A stretch of 64,000 nt of DNA from Doryteuthis pealeii. Taxonomy: Eukaryota > Mollusca > Cephalopoda > Myopsida > Loliginidae. The notes under the pieces are model-generated. The model saw only the letters and a list, made by a program, of their open reading frames with translations. It did no database searches and was not told the origin of the DNA. The first letter of the stretch is position 1. Each line of letters starts with the position of its first letter. The position numbers and the translations under genes are program-made. The stretch covers positions 90,621,948 to 90,685,947 of the forward strand of contig CM042152.1 of assembly GCA_023376005.1 (NCBI GenBank), given 5' to 3'. Shown here in pieces: positions 31,178 through 43,454 of the stretch.

Positions 31178-31500
31178 CGGCCTTCTTCAGGTATTTCTTG
31201 TCAAACTCAGGAACTTTCTCAGACTCGGGAACCTCCTTTTCAGACTCAGGAATCTTCTTTTCGAACTCACGAACCTTCTTGTTGTAATTGGGAGCCATCA
31301 TGGAACTTTGAACCTAACCCTTTATTCAGTCCACGGGGGTATCCTGTTCTCATTCTACTAACCATAGCTGGGTTACAGTAGTTAAGCTGTGTTAATTATT
31401 ATTCTGTGTTACTGCTGCCCCTGACTAGGATTGAACCTGCAGTCTAGAGATAACTGTCACTTAGAATTGTCTTAAGCTAACTCATTTATCCAGTAGGTTA
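31178..31500 (-). repeat. SINE family D, copy 2
   Basis: Minus strand: head with GGATAAATGAGTTAGC and B-box-like GGTTCAATCC, then the small frame with ATG at about 31303, four to five in-frame 21/18 bp units and the GAAGAAGGCC block at 31178. The copy stops there, joined to family M. Confidence 0.7.
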
Positions 31501-31866
31501 ATTTAATCATACGAGATGAGATAACATTTCACAAATTTCATAAGTTGATCTAAATGATCTAGATTTTTATATCACTTACACTTTGCTATTGTTAAAAAGA
31601 AAAAAATTCTATTCAATCATCATCATCATCATCATCGTTTCTGATACGGTTGTTATAGCAACTTCGGTTTAGAAGAAAATTAACTTTTTTTTATTAAAAA
31701 AAGTGGTGTGTTGTGTACTTATTTGTAGGGACCACTGTATATACCTCTGCGTATACACATGGAAATTTTAAAAATAGAATTCAATGATGCACTTTGAAAG
31801 TTCCACGGGGCCTTTTCGCTTTCAATAAAAATAAGTTGAAATTTCCCTGATATAAAAAAACACATA
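31501..31866. other. No gene; short (TCA)n
   Basis: TCA repeat at 31617-31636; family-M-like fragment 31660-31725. Confidence 0.45.
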
Positions 31867-34800
31867 AGCCATCTTTTGAAGCTTCCTAAGATGAGTTTAA
31901 TGAATAAGGAATTGAAATCTAATAAGAGTATTTACGGGGTGGTTTCGAAGAGCCTTATTTCTCCTGTGGTTGTAGGCAAATTGTCGGACAAAAAAGGAAG
32001 AACACGAAAGTAAATGCAGACACTTGTTGTATTGACAAAATTACATAAAATTGTTGCAATTAATGGTATTTTGCTACGAGACTTATCTGAGTTAATAATT
32101 TTCTTGGAGTAATGGTGATAAACAGGTATTCTGTTTCGTCGCGTAGGAAATGTTGATAAGTACGCTTCGTCTCGGTAGTGTCCGGTCTTCAGTAATTGTG
32201 ATGTACAACCTTTAACGTTTGCTATACAATGCCTTAGAGTGAGCGGTTGTAGAGTTCGTGAATAAGTGGCCCTGGTTTGGCTGGGTAATGAGAGCTTGGT
32301 GTTTTACGTCTCTCTCAGTACTGTTTATGCGATAAGTGGGCCCTGTTTTGGGCTAAAGTGTGGAGAGCGTTTATTTACGTCTCGTGGTAACGGCCTCCGC
32401 TGATAAGTAAGTTTTTGGTATTCCAAATCGATGAGGCCGATACCCTCCAAAATTACATAAAAACTAAAAAAAATAAAAAAAGAAAAAAAAATAGAAAAAA
32501 AAACAAACAACAATAAAAATCAATACAATAAAAAAAAGAAAAAAAAAAAAAAATGAAAAACAGAAAAAATAAAGGGAGTAACATGAAAGAGTACAAAAAC
32601 AATGAAGATGAGACAATAGTCAGAATTAACGGCAGATAATACTGTCAATATAATAATGTATCAAACCTTTTTATAAGTCTACTGCATGTGGAACGTATGT
32701 GTGTTATGTGAAGATTGAATCTGTGCTGGTCCTATTTTGATATGAAATTGTTGAAAGTTGAATGGCTACAGTGATACAAGAATACTTGGAAGTGGTGGCG
32801 GTGCGTAAGTGATTGTTAGAGTCATAGGAAATGGACTCATCCACCCAAAGTTCAATCTCTGGACAAGGCAGTTTGCATTTCACTATAGCACTAATACCTT
32901 GGAAAGGTATGCATCAGCAACTCTCTTCCAGCTATGAGTAAATAGTAGGCAGACTGAGCTCTTTAACCGTTGTCCAGGTAACCAGTTCTAGGCAAGGAAA
33001 ACTCTGAATTCAAACTCTGTGTAAGAAATGACCTTGTGTCCGCATCCTGCTCATTCGGATGGGTGATAATATTATATATATATATATATAACTGCAGCAG
33101 CTAACCCGGTTGTCGCTGTATAGGGAATTTTTAAGTTAGTCCCGGCAGATCTATTATTATGATTTCATGAGTTGAACTCATGGGATGCCCCATTTAAATC
33201 CATATGGTAAAAAAATAGCTATTAATTGAATCATACTCTGAAAGAAATGTTAATGTCTACTATCTAAAATATTCAAAATTGAAAAAAGAAAAATCCATGC
33301 CTGTTTAATTAATTCAATTTTTAATTTCTTCACGAATATAAATCTAATCTCTATTTTTGCTCCAAAAACCAAAGCCCTTGGTGATATTTAATGTATAAAA
33401 TATTACCCGTTAAATTGTAATCGAAGTCCTCTGGACATACATATAACTCAACTGCCCTTTATATATTGTATTGATAAAAGAACAACCTTCAAACCAGTTC
33501 CGAATACGTGGTTGTTAACTATCTAATCGCTGATAGGGACAGACGCTCCATTTGCAACTCATTGACGAATGGCCCTGCAGCACTGAGGAGCACCAAGAAC
33601 AACTAAAGGATTCTTTACTAAGGATCACGCCTGTTTAACACCAAGGATCTCCGCTGGATAGATGACTCTTGCGTGAAGCCTAAGGATGGCCACAAATCGT
33701 AACAACTCAGTCCAAAGCATATTTGTGCATCCCAGGAGTCACTAAATCAAAAAGCTACAGCATCACGGACATGTGATAAAAAATGAATTTTTGAGTGTGC
33801 AAGTTTTACTATTCTGACAATAAATTGAGGATGAAACCACATTGAATGTTGCATTACAAGATTATCCCGGAATCGTTCTAATTACATTATCTAGGTTACG
33901 TATCACCTGCATATTTGAATTGTTTATTCAATTGTCTACAAACTCACGTACGTTTATTGTTTGCTAATCATACTTTCGTTGTTTGCTGGTACAGTAAATC
34001 CAAAGAGAAATATTTCTTCTTTTACATAATTATATCCGATCAACATGGAATGGAGTAACATTAAATTATGGGTGATGTATGTAAGGTTTTGATCTTAAAA
34101 ACACAGTTTGAGCAATAACCAATAAAATAGTCACTTAAACCCATTAACAATCAACACATGGACTAAATACAAAACTCTAAATTATAAACACTTGTATTGA
34201 GTTTAAACGGATACAAGGTAACGCATAATACCGAGGCAATCTAGGTTATTCTTGTATTACCAAAAAGTATTTTGTATTTTTAAGTTCTTTATAACACGTT
34301 AAGAAAAATGTTATTAAGCTATTGAGGTGAGAAAAAGGGTAAGAGTTCAAAGTCACACGGCCATCAAGAGTATGATCTCGTAAGGTTTGATAAAGAAGAT
34401 AGACATATAGATAGATATATGTTCCATACCTCTTATAAGTGAAATTGCTTCTACTAAGACGTGGATATAGAGAATAAATCCTTCTGCTTGGAATATGAAA
34501 AAAGTTGCTATTTTAATATAAAGAACGGTAATAATCGAGTACACATGCACAAAAGTACAAAAGAGGGTATCTATATTATAGAAGAATGCACAGTTATAAG
34601 GTAGACAACAATAAGTACAGTGCTATTGGTGTAATCGGATGAGCACTAAGCGCACATCGCAATACCAGATGTTACTAGAAGTTTATGTATATTTCCTCTT
34701 TTTATTAGCCTAACTAATTCTTTGTGCTGCTCTCCTCCCCCATATTTCCCTATGGTGCAAAACTATTTCCATTGTTTACTTTCATTTCTGATTTTTGCTT

Positions 34801-34900
34801 GTTGAAGTAAGAACTTTCCGGTTCCTGTCTCGCAAATAAAATTTAAGTAATCCACAGTGAATAAAGTGAATTATAGAAATTTCTATATATATTATCTCTG
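31867..34900 (+). repeat. Giant inverted repeat, left arm
   Basis: Mirror of 37940-41652. Paired landmarks from outside inward: AGCCATCTTTTGAAGCTTCC (31867) with 41636-41652; the family-F block 31920-32425 with 41085-41587; SINE-A 32806-33070 with 39705-39985; CAGCAGCTAACCCGG (33094) with 39665; ACTGAGGAGCACCAAGAACA (33583) with 39160; GTTTGCTGGTACAGTAAATC (33981) with 38750; GAAGTAAGAACTTTCCGG (34804) with 37985. Arms differ by indels: SINE-D is replaced here by A-rich sequence (32455-32580). Confidence 0.85.
32806..33070 (+). repeat. SINE family A in left arm
   Basis: tRNA-like head (GTGATTGTTAGAGTCATAGG) and B-box-like GTTCAATCTC, body and 3' block to GCTCATTCGGATGGGTG. Mirror copy at 39705-39985, so it predates the inversion-duplication. 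Confidence 0.8.
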
Positions 34901-37900
34901 TATATATCAGAATAGATTCTAATAGTGGTTGAGTAATTCTAAGGCTAATGGTTTCTGCTCAAGTTGCGTCTCAAAGCTAAACAAAATAGAACATCTAAAA
35001 CTATATTGGTATCGGCCGAAGTGGAAACAGTTGCTTCTTAAGATTAATTAATTGAAATCGAGTTATCGATTTGATTTAAGATTGGTTCAAGTCAGGAATG
35101 ACCCAAAAATTAATCCAGATGTAGTAACATAGAGGGAACCGATTGGAGACAATAAGTGTCCTGCCTTTGGACTCTGAGCCTAAAAAAAGGAGTTCTTTCG
35201 TCACATGTAAATAGCTGCAAATGATGCGAGCAAATATACCATTCCATAAGATCTATAATCCAATAGGAAATGACACGGAAAGAACATTCTACTACTCTAA
35301 CCTTTTGTGAGTTGTATGTATTTTAAGAGTGAAACATCAGAGGGCTTAATTTACCATGAAGACGGATCATATCATGAGAAAAAAAATAACGATGCCTGCC
35401 TTTGAGGTATAATGGTATTGTATTACTGAAACATCAATATTTGCTTGATTCCAGATATAAATGCACATAGTTAAATCATCAACTATGAGATATGTATAAA
35501 ATTACTGGAAAACAAGAAGGCCTAAAGCTATAGGGTGACCCTAGATCCCTCGGAGGATGTGTGTATCTGAGATATAAGTGGGGTCACTCTCATTTAACAT
35601 CTTAATATAAAATGATACTAGTACTATCATCAATGTCTCATCTCATTGCTTATAGGACAATAAAAGGAACCTGACTATGCGAGTAATCTATTTTTTTGTA
35701 TGGAACATCGAACCACAATATGGAATGAACCAATCATTGAACCAAGACTTAAATTGCATATATAATGATAGCTTATTAATTAAATTATATTATGTCGAGT
35801 CTTATAAGTGAACCTTCTTCTCTAAAATTAGAGAACATTGAACCATATACTCTCCTAGCATGAGTATAAATGAATCATCCATAAATACAATGAGCTACGA
35901 ACAATACATTGAATTGAAGAGATTCTAATAATATATCTAGGCATTCTAATAGTATCAACCTTAGATATATATAAGTATATCCAACATACAAATATATATA
36001 AAATAGGGTATCAAACATGTGATATTCTATTAGTGGAAATTACTCCAAAGTCTCGAATATCAAATTCTATATAGTGTAACATTGGTAATAGATAACCAAC
36101 CCAAATACCTTCGAATTAACGGTCGTATAAAAATATAATGAGAATCACCTAATATCATAACATACTAAAATAAGTATATACTATAATATAAATAAATACC
36201 AAATATAAATTCAAAGTACTATATATATATAAACTTATATATATATATAATAATGAAGAAGATATTTAAAAAAATCATAACAAACACAGATAGTTATGAA
36301 TATTAAGGAAGGACCGAATATCGAATTAGTTTATGTTTCAATAAATCTTTAATCACGACAAATACTTTAGGAGTATATATGCTAACATTACTTTTAAACG
36401 ACAGACTTCTTCACCAGGATTCTGACTTTGGTATATAAGTAAAATGTATTTATTATGAGAAAAGACAAAAATGATGACCTCCGAAAGATGTTAAAGTGTA
36501 TTAGTGGGGCAATATAGTTATGTAGAATATAATTATTATTAATGTAATACTCAAAAAAAGGGAGAAAAAAAAACTCAAAATACTTGTCTCTTATTATCCA
36601 AACCAGCAATGGACAAAGAAATTGATAGCAAGGAATATCTATAAGTTTTACCACTTCAAGAGACGATCTGCACCGTGTCACACCCTCAAATAAAAGTATA
36701 CTTTCTATCGTTTCATAATGCGTATTATAGATTCTATACCGATCACGAATGTCCTGACTGCGTGTAAAAAGAACAGAATATGACATAAGTTCTCCTAAAT
36801 TAAGGATGAAAATAAACTATATAAAAATCAATGATACCGGGCATCTATTTATCAAAATTTGTTTTAACAAACAATGTGGACTGTTTAATGTTGCATACTT
36901 AATTTCTGGATATATATAATACAAGGTTGTTCTTTATTGTATGTATTAATGATCTCTATTATAATAAGATACAAAAATGAATAAAAAATGTTTACTAAGT
37001 TATTAGTATTTTATAAAAAATTGTTAGGAATGTACTTATTTATGTGTGATACTGTAATACCTAATAATATCCGTTTTGATTGTATAATGTTCCCCTAGAA
37101 ATAATAAAATTCTCGTATCTTTGGTTTATAAGAAATTTAACTTTTTATAACAATTTTTGTGGAATGTACTTATTTATAGGTGATACTATAATGCCTAATA
37201 ATATCCATTTTGATTGTATAATGTTCCACTGGATATATAAAATGCTGGTATATTTAATTTAATTTAGGAGAATTTTTTTTAGATGACGTGTACTTACTTA
37301 TAGGTCAAATAATACAAATTATTAAGCCTCATCTCAAAAATTCAGAGAAAAAAAACTTCCAAAATCTGTCTCTTTTTCCAACCAGCATGGACAGAATGAT
37401 AGCAAGATATCTTTTTAGTTTACCACTCAGACACACACCTCCCGAGGATCTATCGTTTAAGCTTTGCCCTATTAAACATTACTTCTAAGCCAAATCAGTT
37501 CAACTTTGACCTACATGGAACAATTGTATTCAGTCACATTCAATCTAGTCTAATAGCAGCAAATGTAATTTTCTTCTAGGCATGACGTCATGCTGAGAAG
37601 AAGTCTATTGCCTTCACTCTAAAACACACACTCACTAAAGGTTCCACTAGAGGGTCATAGATTTCTTCGGCATCCATGTAAAATAATCTAAAATGTTATT
37701 CTCTTTGACAGCTTTACCATGTAACTGAAGAACTCCTTTTTCAGCACCTCCAGAAAGTCCAAAACAGACATTATGTGTGCTGCCAATTCTTCTATTTTAT
37801 TTATTCTTTCAGTTCAGGGCAGTAAACGTTCGTGTGCGCATGTATGTATATATCATCTCCCAGAATACATCTTTTGTTCTCAATTTTACTAACACCATGA

Positions 37901-37939
37901 GTCAACAAACCCTTTAGATAACAACAATATATTCTGATT
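34901..37939. other. Spacer of the giant inverted repeat
   Basis: AT-rich, no recognisable gene. Parts near 35150-35250 resemble, in inverted orientation and at lower similarity, 37690-37780, so the arms may extend inward in degraded form. 36570-36680 resembles 37345-37455 in direct orientation. A 130-codon minus frame (36394-36786) lies on this repeated DNA, is rich in I/F/Y and has no recognisable domain; it is not called as a gene. Confidence 0.4.
36990..37290 (+). repeat. Repeat family M, about 2.5 tandem units
   Basis: Units of about 115-120 bp with the landmarks GATTGTATAATGTTCC, CGTATCTTTGGTTTATAAG and TGTACTTATTTATAGGTGAT. Confidence 0.75.
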
Positions 37940-39704
37940 ACAGAATAAAAATCTAATATATTCTGTGAATCTTAATTTTGTGGCGGACCGGAAGTTCTTA
38001 CTTCAACAAACAAAAATCAAATGACAAAAATGAATAGTTTGCCATGGGATTGCGCACCCTAGTAAAAGAGAAAAATAAAATAAAAATCTGTACAATTTCA
38101 ACCAATCAGAGACGTTCGCGCCTATAAGGAAATCTATCAAATAGACCCCTTTTTGGAGCCTACTGAAATACTATATATAGCCAACTTTTTCATATTCCAA
38201 GCAGAAAGAAATTATTCGTCTAAATAAATCCACGTCACTTTAAAGTAAGACAAAGCACATTCACTTATAAGAAGGTATGAACATATATCTATCTATATGT
38301 CTATCTCTCTTTATCAACCTTTTACGAGATCAGCAATACTACTGACTGCCGTGTGACTTTGAACTCTTACCCTTTCTTTCTCACCTCATAGCTTATAACA
38401 TATTTTCTTACGTGTTATAAAGAACTTAAAAATACAAAATTACCTTTTTGTATACAAGATAACCTAAGGAACTTTGCTCGGTATTATGCGTTACCTTTTG
38501 TAAAATCGTTACTCAATACAAGTTGTTTTATTTAATAATGAGTTTTTGTTATTTATGCCATGTGCTTGATTGTTTTATGGTGTTTTTAAATGTTTGACTA
38601 TTTTATTGGTTATTGACTTCAAACTGGTGACCTTTATACAAAGACTTCAAACAGCCCTTACATACATCCACCATAATTTTAAAAATGTTATCTCATTCCA
38701 TGTTAGATCGGATATAATTATTGTAAACAAGAAGAAATATTTCTCTTTGGATTTTACTGTACCAGCAAACAACGAAAGTAATTGATAGCTAAACAATAAA
38801 CGTACGTGCAGATTTGTAGACAATTGAAAACAATTCAAAATATGCAGGTGATACGTATACCTATGAATATATGTAATTAGAACGATTCCGGATAATCTTG
38901 TAAATGAACATTCATGTGGGTTTCATCCTCAATTTATTGTCAGATAGTAAAACTTGCCACATCTCAAAATTATTTTTATCAACATGTCCAGTGATGCTGA
39001 TAGCTTTTTGATTTAGTGCATCCTGGGATGCACAAATATGCTTTGGATGAGTTGTTACGATTTTTGTGGCCATCCTTAGGCTTCACGCAAGAGCACTATC
39101 CAGCGGAGATCCTTGGTGTTAAACAGAGCGTGATCCTTAGTAAAGAATCCTTTAGTTGTTCCTTGGTGCTCCTCAGTGCTGCAGGGCCATTCGTCAATGA
39201 GTGCAAATGGACGTCTGTCAATATCAGCGATTAGATAGTTAACCAACCACGTATTCGGACTGTTGAAGGTGTTCTTTTATCAATACATATATAAAGGGCA
39301 GTTGAGTTTATATGTATGTCCAGAGGAAACTTCGAAAATAAAACAATTAACGACAAAGTAAATATTTATACATTAAATATCACCAGGGCTTGGTTTTTGA
39401 GCAAAAATAATAGAGATTAGATTTATATTCGTGAAGAAAATTAAAAAATTAGATTTAAATAATAACAGCATGGATTTTTCTTTTCATTTGATATTTTAGA
39501 TAGTAGACATTAACATTTCTTTTCAGAGTAGCTGGATCAATTAAAGGCGTATTTTTTTACATATGGATTTAAATGGGGCATCCCATGAGGATTCAACTCA
39601 TGATTCAGTAATAATAGATCTGCGGGACTAACTTAAAAATATCCCCCTATACCCAGGCGACACCGGGTAGCTGCTGCTAGTTTATATATATATATATATA
39701 TATA

Positions 39705-39985
39705 TATCAACCCATCCGAATGAGCAGGATGCGACACAAGGTCAATTTCTTACACAGAGTTTGAATTCAGAGTTTTCCTTCGCCTAGACTGGTTACCTGG
39801 ACACGGTTAAAGAGCTCAGTCTGCCCTACTATTTACTCATAGCTGGAAGGAGAGTTGCTGGATGCATACCTTTCCCAAGGTTATTAGTGCTATGTGAAAT
39901 GCAAACTGCCTTGTCCAGGATTTGAACTTGGGTGGATGAGTCCATTTCCTATGACTCTAACAATCACACCACACACTTCCAAAGT
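39705..39985 (-). repeat. SINE family A in right arm
   Basis: Mirror of 32806-33070; tRNA-like head at right (AGAGTCATAGGAAATGG near 39960), 3' block at left next to a TA tract (39681-39708). Confidence 0.8.
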
Positions 39986-40110
39986 ATTCTTGTATCACTG
40001 TAGCCATTCAACTTTCAACAATTTCATATCAAATAGGACCACACAGATTCAATCTTCACATACACACATACGTCCACATGCAGTAGACTTATAAAACAGG
40101 TTCGGATACA

Positions 40111-40308
40111 TTAATATATTATGAACAGTATTATCTGCGTTATTCTGACTATTGTCCTCATCTTCATTGTTATCTGTACTACGTTTCGGCCGATGTAACC
40201 TCCGGCCTTCTTCATGTATTTCTTGTCGAACTCGGGAACCTTATTTTCGTACGGGGGAACCTTCTTTTCGAATTCGGGAACCTTCTTGTCATAATCGGGA
40301 GTCACCAT
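40111..40308 (-). CDS. Small K/E/P heptad frame in SINE-D (uncertain gene)
   Basis: Sixty-five codons from an ATG in a CCATGG context. Residues 1-30 are units of the type VPEFEKK, each encoded by 21 bp; then a KKAGGYIGRN segment encoded by the conserved CTGAAGAAGGCCGG-to-CGAAAC block, then the SINE tail. Copies at 14375-14490, 31200-31303, 41825-42004 and a one-unit copy at 24500 keep the same frame, and unit length changes only in multiples of three (21 or 18). It is very charged and likely unstructured. It could be a translated micro-ORF, but it may equally be a minisatellite inside a pol III SINE with no coding role. No known protein family is recognised. Confidence 0.25.
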   Translation of the reverse strand: MVTPDYDKKVPEFEKKVPPYENKVPEFDKKYMKKAGGYIGRNVVQITMKMRTIVRITQIILFIIY

Positions 40309-40505
40309 GGAACTTTGAACCTAACCCTTTATTCAGTCCATGGGGTATTCTGTTCTCATTCCGCTAACCATATCTGGGGTAGAGACTTTAAGCTGTGTTA
40401 ATTATTATTCTGTTACTGCTGCCCATGACCAGGACTGAACCTGCAGTCTAGAGATAACTGTCACTTAGAACTGTCTTAACCTAACTCCTTTATCCACTTT
40501 ATCCA
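40140..40505 (-). repeat. SINE family D, copy 3
   Basis: Head with GTGGATAAAGGAGTTAGG and B-box-like GGTTCAGTCC, small frame with intact ATG (40308), three full heptad units, CTGAAGAAGG-type block (40215-40200, here CATGAAGAAGGCCGG), and GATGAGGACAATAG tail at the left. Confidence 0.75.
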
Positions 40506-41764
40506 ATTGGACACATGGCTTAGTGGATAAAGGATAATACAGATAATACTAATCATCAAACCTCATCTCAAACATTCAGAGAAATATTATGAACAATTCT
40601 GTACAACCAGTGATTTCTTTCTAAATTTTACTGCTTATTCAATATTATTATTTATTATTGATACATAATAAAATTGTATCAGTTTATAACTTGTACACAA
40701 ACATCGATTTAAAGAATGAAAATCACCTTCAAATAGATGAAAAGATATTTCCTTTTAAGTCATAAGTTATTCAGATGCCATGCTGAGTATTTCCATTCAT
40801 GGAATGTCATGGTAATGGCTTTACCTAGTGATGCCCATCTCTCTAAGTAATATGTGTCAAGTTGTATTGGATTACTGTAGATCTTACAAAGTGGCATCTG
40901 TTTATTTTGTCTTTTAGATTTCAATTCACAACTAAGTTTTTCAATTAAACTCATCCTTAGAAAGCTTCAAAAATTATATCTGTTTATTTTGCTTTTTAGT
41001 ATTGGAAATTCCACTGTTAATTATCTCCCCCTGTCGCCAGGGTCGAATCGCCATCATCGTATGTTGGCGCCAATACCAAAAACTTTACTTATCAGGGAGC
41101 CGTTACCAACGAGAGACGTAAAAATAAACGCTCTCATCACTTAGCCCAAAAACAGGGCCCACTTATCGCATAACAGTACTGGAGAAGAGACGTAAAAACA
41201 CCAAGCTCTCATTACCAAGCCCAAACCAGGGCCCACTTATCACAGAACTCTACAACCAGCTCACTTCTAAGGCATTGTATCAGCAAACGTTAAAAGGTTG
41301 GTACAATAGCACACTTACTGAAGGACGACAAACTACCGAGACGAAGCGTCTTATCAACATTTCCTACCGACGAACAGAATACCCTGTTATCACCATTACT
41401 CCAAGAAAATTACTTAACTCAGATAAGTCTCGTAGCAAATACCATTAAAATTTGCAACAATTTTATGTAATTTTTGTCAATACAAGTGTCTGCATTTACT
41501 TTCGTGTTTCTTCCTTTTTTGTCCGACAATTTGCCTACAACCACGGAGAAATAAGAGCTCCTTCGAAACCCCGTAAATACTCTTATTAGATTTCAAATCA
41601 CAACTAATTTTTTCAATTAAACTCATCCTTAGAAAGCTTCAAAAAGATGGCTGTTACTCTCTCTTTTTAATATTTTTCCATTAGAAATTATTGTTCCACT
41701 TGTTTTTGACTTCACCAACAATAAAAGATAACCATAGCATGTTACTCTCAGAAAAGTGATTTTA

Positions 41765-42025
41765 TTTCTCTGAATTTTTGAGATGAGGCTTGATAATTTG
41801 TATTATTAGTATCAAAGTTCTGTGATGGTTCCTGATTATGACAAGAATGTTCCCGAGTTTGAAAGATGGTTCCCTGAGTTCAAAAAGAAGGTTCCTGCGT
41901 TTGAAAAGGCTCCCGAGTCTGACAAGAAATACCTGAAGAAGGCCGGAGAGCACATTGGCCAAAACATTGAACAGAAAACAATAAAAATGAGGACAATAGT
42001 CTAAATAATCCAAATAATACAAAAG
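41765..42025 (+). repeat. SINE family D, copy 4 (3' part)
   Basis: Lacks the tRNA-like head; begins just before the ATG (41825) and runs through four heptad units, the CTGAAGAAGGCCGGAG block (41934) and the ATGAGGACAATAGTC tail. The left flank carries the inverted form of the segment that usually follows the tail (CTCTGAATTTTTGAGATGAGG). Confidence 0.7.
41825..42004 (+). CDS. Small K/E/P heptad frame in SINE-D copy 4 (uncertain gene)
   Basis: Opens MVPDYDKNVPEFER and repeats the heptad pattern four times before YLKKAGEHIG and the tail-encoded end. Same frame and start as the copy at 40308. Differences between copies include many replacement changes (for example KK to RW), which speaks against strong purifying selection in this copy. 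Function unknown. Confidence 0.2.
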   Translation: MVPDYDKNVPEFERWFPEFKKKVPAFEKAPESDKKYLKKAGEHIGQNIEQKTIKMRTIV

Positions 42026-42845
42026 TGATTTTGTTAGAACAATGAAAATAGACAACTTCTATATAGAACAACTTAACAATTAACCCACAAATTAGAAAAA
42101 AGACGTGGTGGACTTTCATTTTGGCAGGGAATGACCAATAAAGGTTCCTCTACAAGTGATTTACTCTGGCAGCAACTCTCCCTGGGATTTGGGATAAGTT
42201 ACCCAGAGAAGGAGTTCAAATCTGGTAAAGTTTAAGTCTACTCAATGAGCACCCTCAGGGCACATGTTCATATCAGAATAAGAAAGGAGAAAGAGAGTAA
42301 AGATATCCATCTATCATTATATATTAGCAATGAACTTATTGTTATTTACTGCAAACTTGCTGACATATCCTGCAATGTTCCTGGCTGTGAAAGTATTAAA
42401 CAAATGATCCATAATGCAGTCTTGAGGTCAACTGAGAAATAGTTCACAGCTTGAGAAAATGAATATATTTCTTATGTTGAGAATTTTGTCTCTCATCACA
42501 AGCATTTGCCTACTTCTTGATCTGGAGTCAGGCCAGGTTGGCTAGCAGCAGGAGTAGCAGCAGAAAATAATTAAAAGCACAGATATCGTTATGACCCAGA
42601 GGATTTGGAAAAGATTCAAGTACCTTATATTTTCTGCTGGGGGGGAATTGATCACTGGTGAGCTTGTCAAGTAATGAAAAAAAAAGAAGTCACCTGCCTG
42701 AAGTGGTGATTTCCTCAAGTATTGAGAAAAAAAATCCAAAATCCAAAAAACAACAAAAAACAACAAAATATGCATTAGGAATCAATTCTGGACACATGTC
42801 AAAGTTAATAAAGAGTTGGGATATGTGGCTATATTATAGTCTGAA
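42026..42845. other. Stretch without a gene
   Basis: Two 65-75 codon frames (42245-42442 plus, 42542-42775 minus) have no recognisable motif and cross A-rich DNA. Not called. Confidence 0.4.
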
Positions 42846-43420
42846 ACAGGGGGTTCCCAACCTTTTATGCACTTTGGATTAGTTTAATATTTTGCTGGTA
42901 ATTTATGAGGAAGTGCGGCCCGGTCTCCTGCCTCAGAAATTGCTACCCGGTGACTATTAAAATAACGTCCCCAGCTATGTCGTCTCGGTGGTGTTACTTG
43001 AAAGAAAACAATCAACTTAGGGCGTTAAATGTATTTTAGAGGGGGAGGGGGGCTTCTCTATTTTTGTCGTAATTCTTATTTATTTATCGTAATTTGTTTA
43101 GAAATTTATTTATAGAAATTTGTCATAATTCTTGTTTAGATGGAGATGGATATCTATCTATCTATCTATCTATCTATCCACCTCAATTTGTTCATTTTTT
43201 ACTTTGTTTATATATATCTATCCACCCATCTCCATTTGTTCACATCAAAAAAGAGAAGCCCCCCCCCTCTAAAATACATTTAAAGCCCTAAGTTTGTTGT
43301 TTTCTTTCAAATAACACCGCCGTGACGACATAGCTGGGGACATTATTTTAATAGTCACTGGGTAGCAATTTCTGAGGCAGGACACCGGGATGCACTTCCT
43401 CATAAATTACCTTTTGCTCT
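42846..43420. repeat. hAT-like non-autonomous repeat, inverted pair
   Basis: CAGGGGGTTCCCAACCTTTT at 42847 resembles a hAT terminal sequence, and GTGCGGCCCGG at 42914 is a familiar subterminal pattern of such repeats. 42885-43040 is repeated in inverted form at 43255-43410 (markers AATTTATGAGGAAGTGC and its complement; CCCCAGCTATGTCGTC and GACGACATAGCTGGGG). A TATC tract (43152-43178) sits in the middle. A related fragment lies at 54690-54780. Confidence 0.6.
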
Positions 43421-43454
43421 CCCTGCTGGGAAGAATGTTTATTCTGACTGAAAT

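Larger units (their letters stand above)
37940..41652 (-). repeat. Giant inverted repeat, right arm
   Basis: Mirror of 31867-34900. Longer because it keeps SINE-D (40140-40505) and ~500 bp between it and family F (40506-41009). A 58 bp direct repeat (40917-40974 and 41588-41645) brackets its family-F copy; the left arm has only the outer one. Confidence 0.85.

Noticed and set aside
36394..36786. 130-codon minus-strand frame
   Set aside because: Hydrophobic, AT-driven composition with no motif; lies in DNA repeated nearby at 37345-37455 where the frame is not kept.
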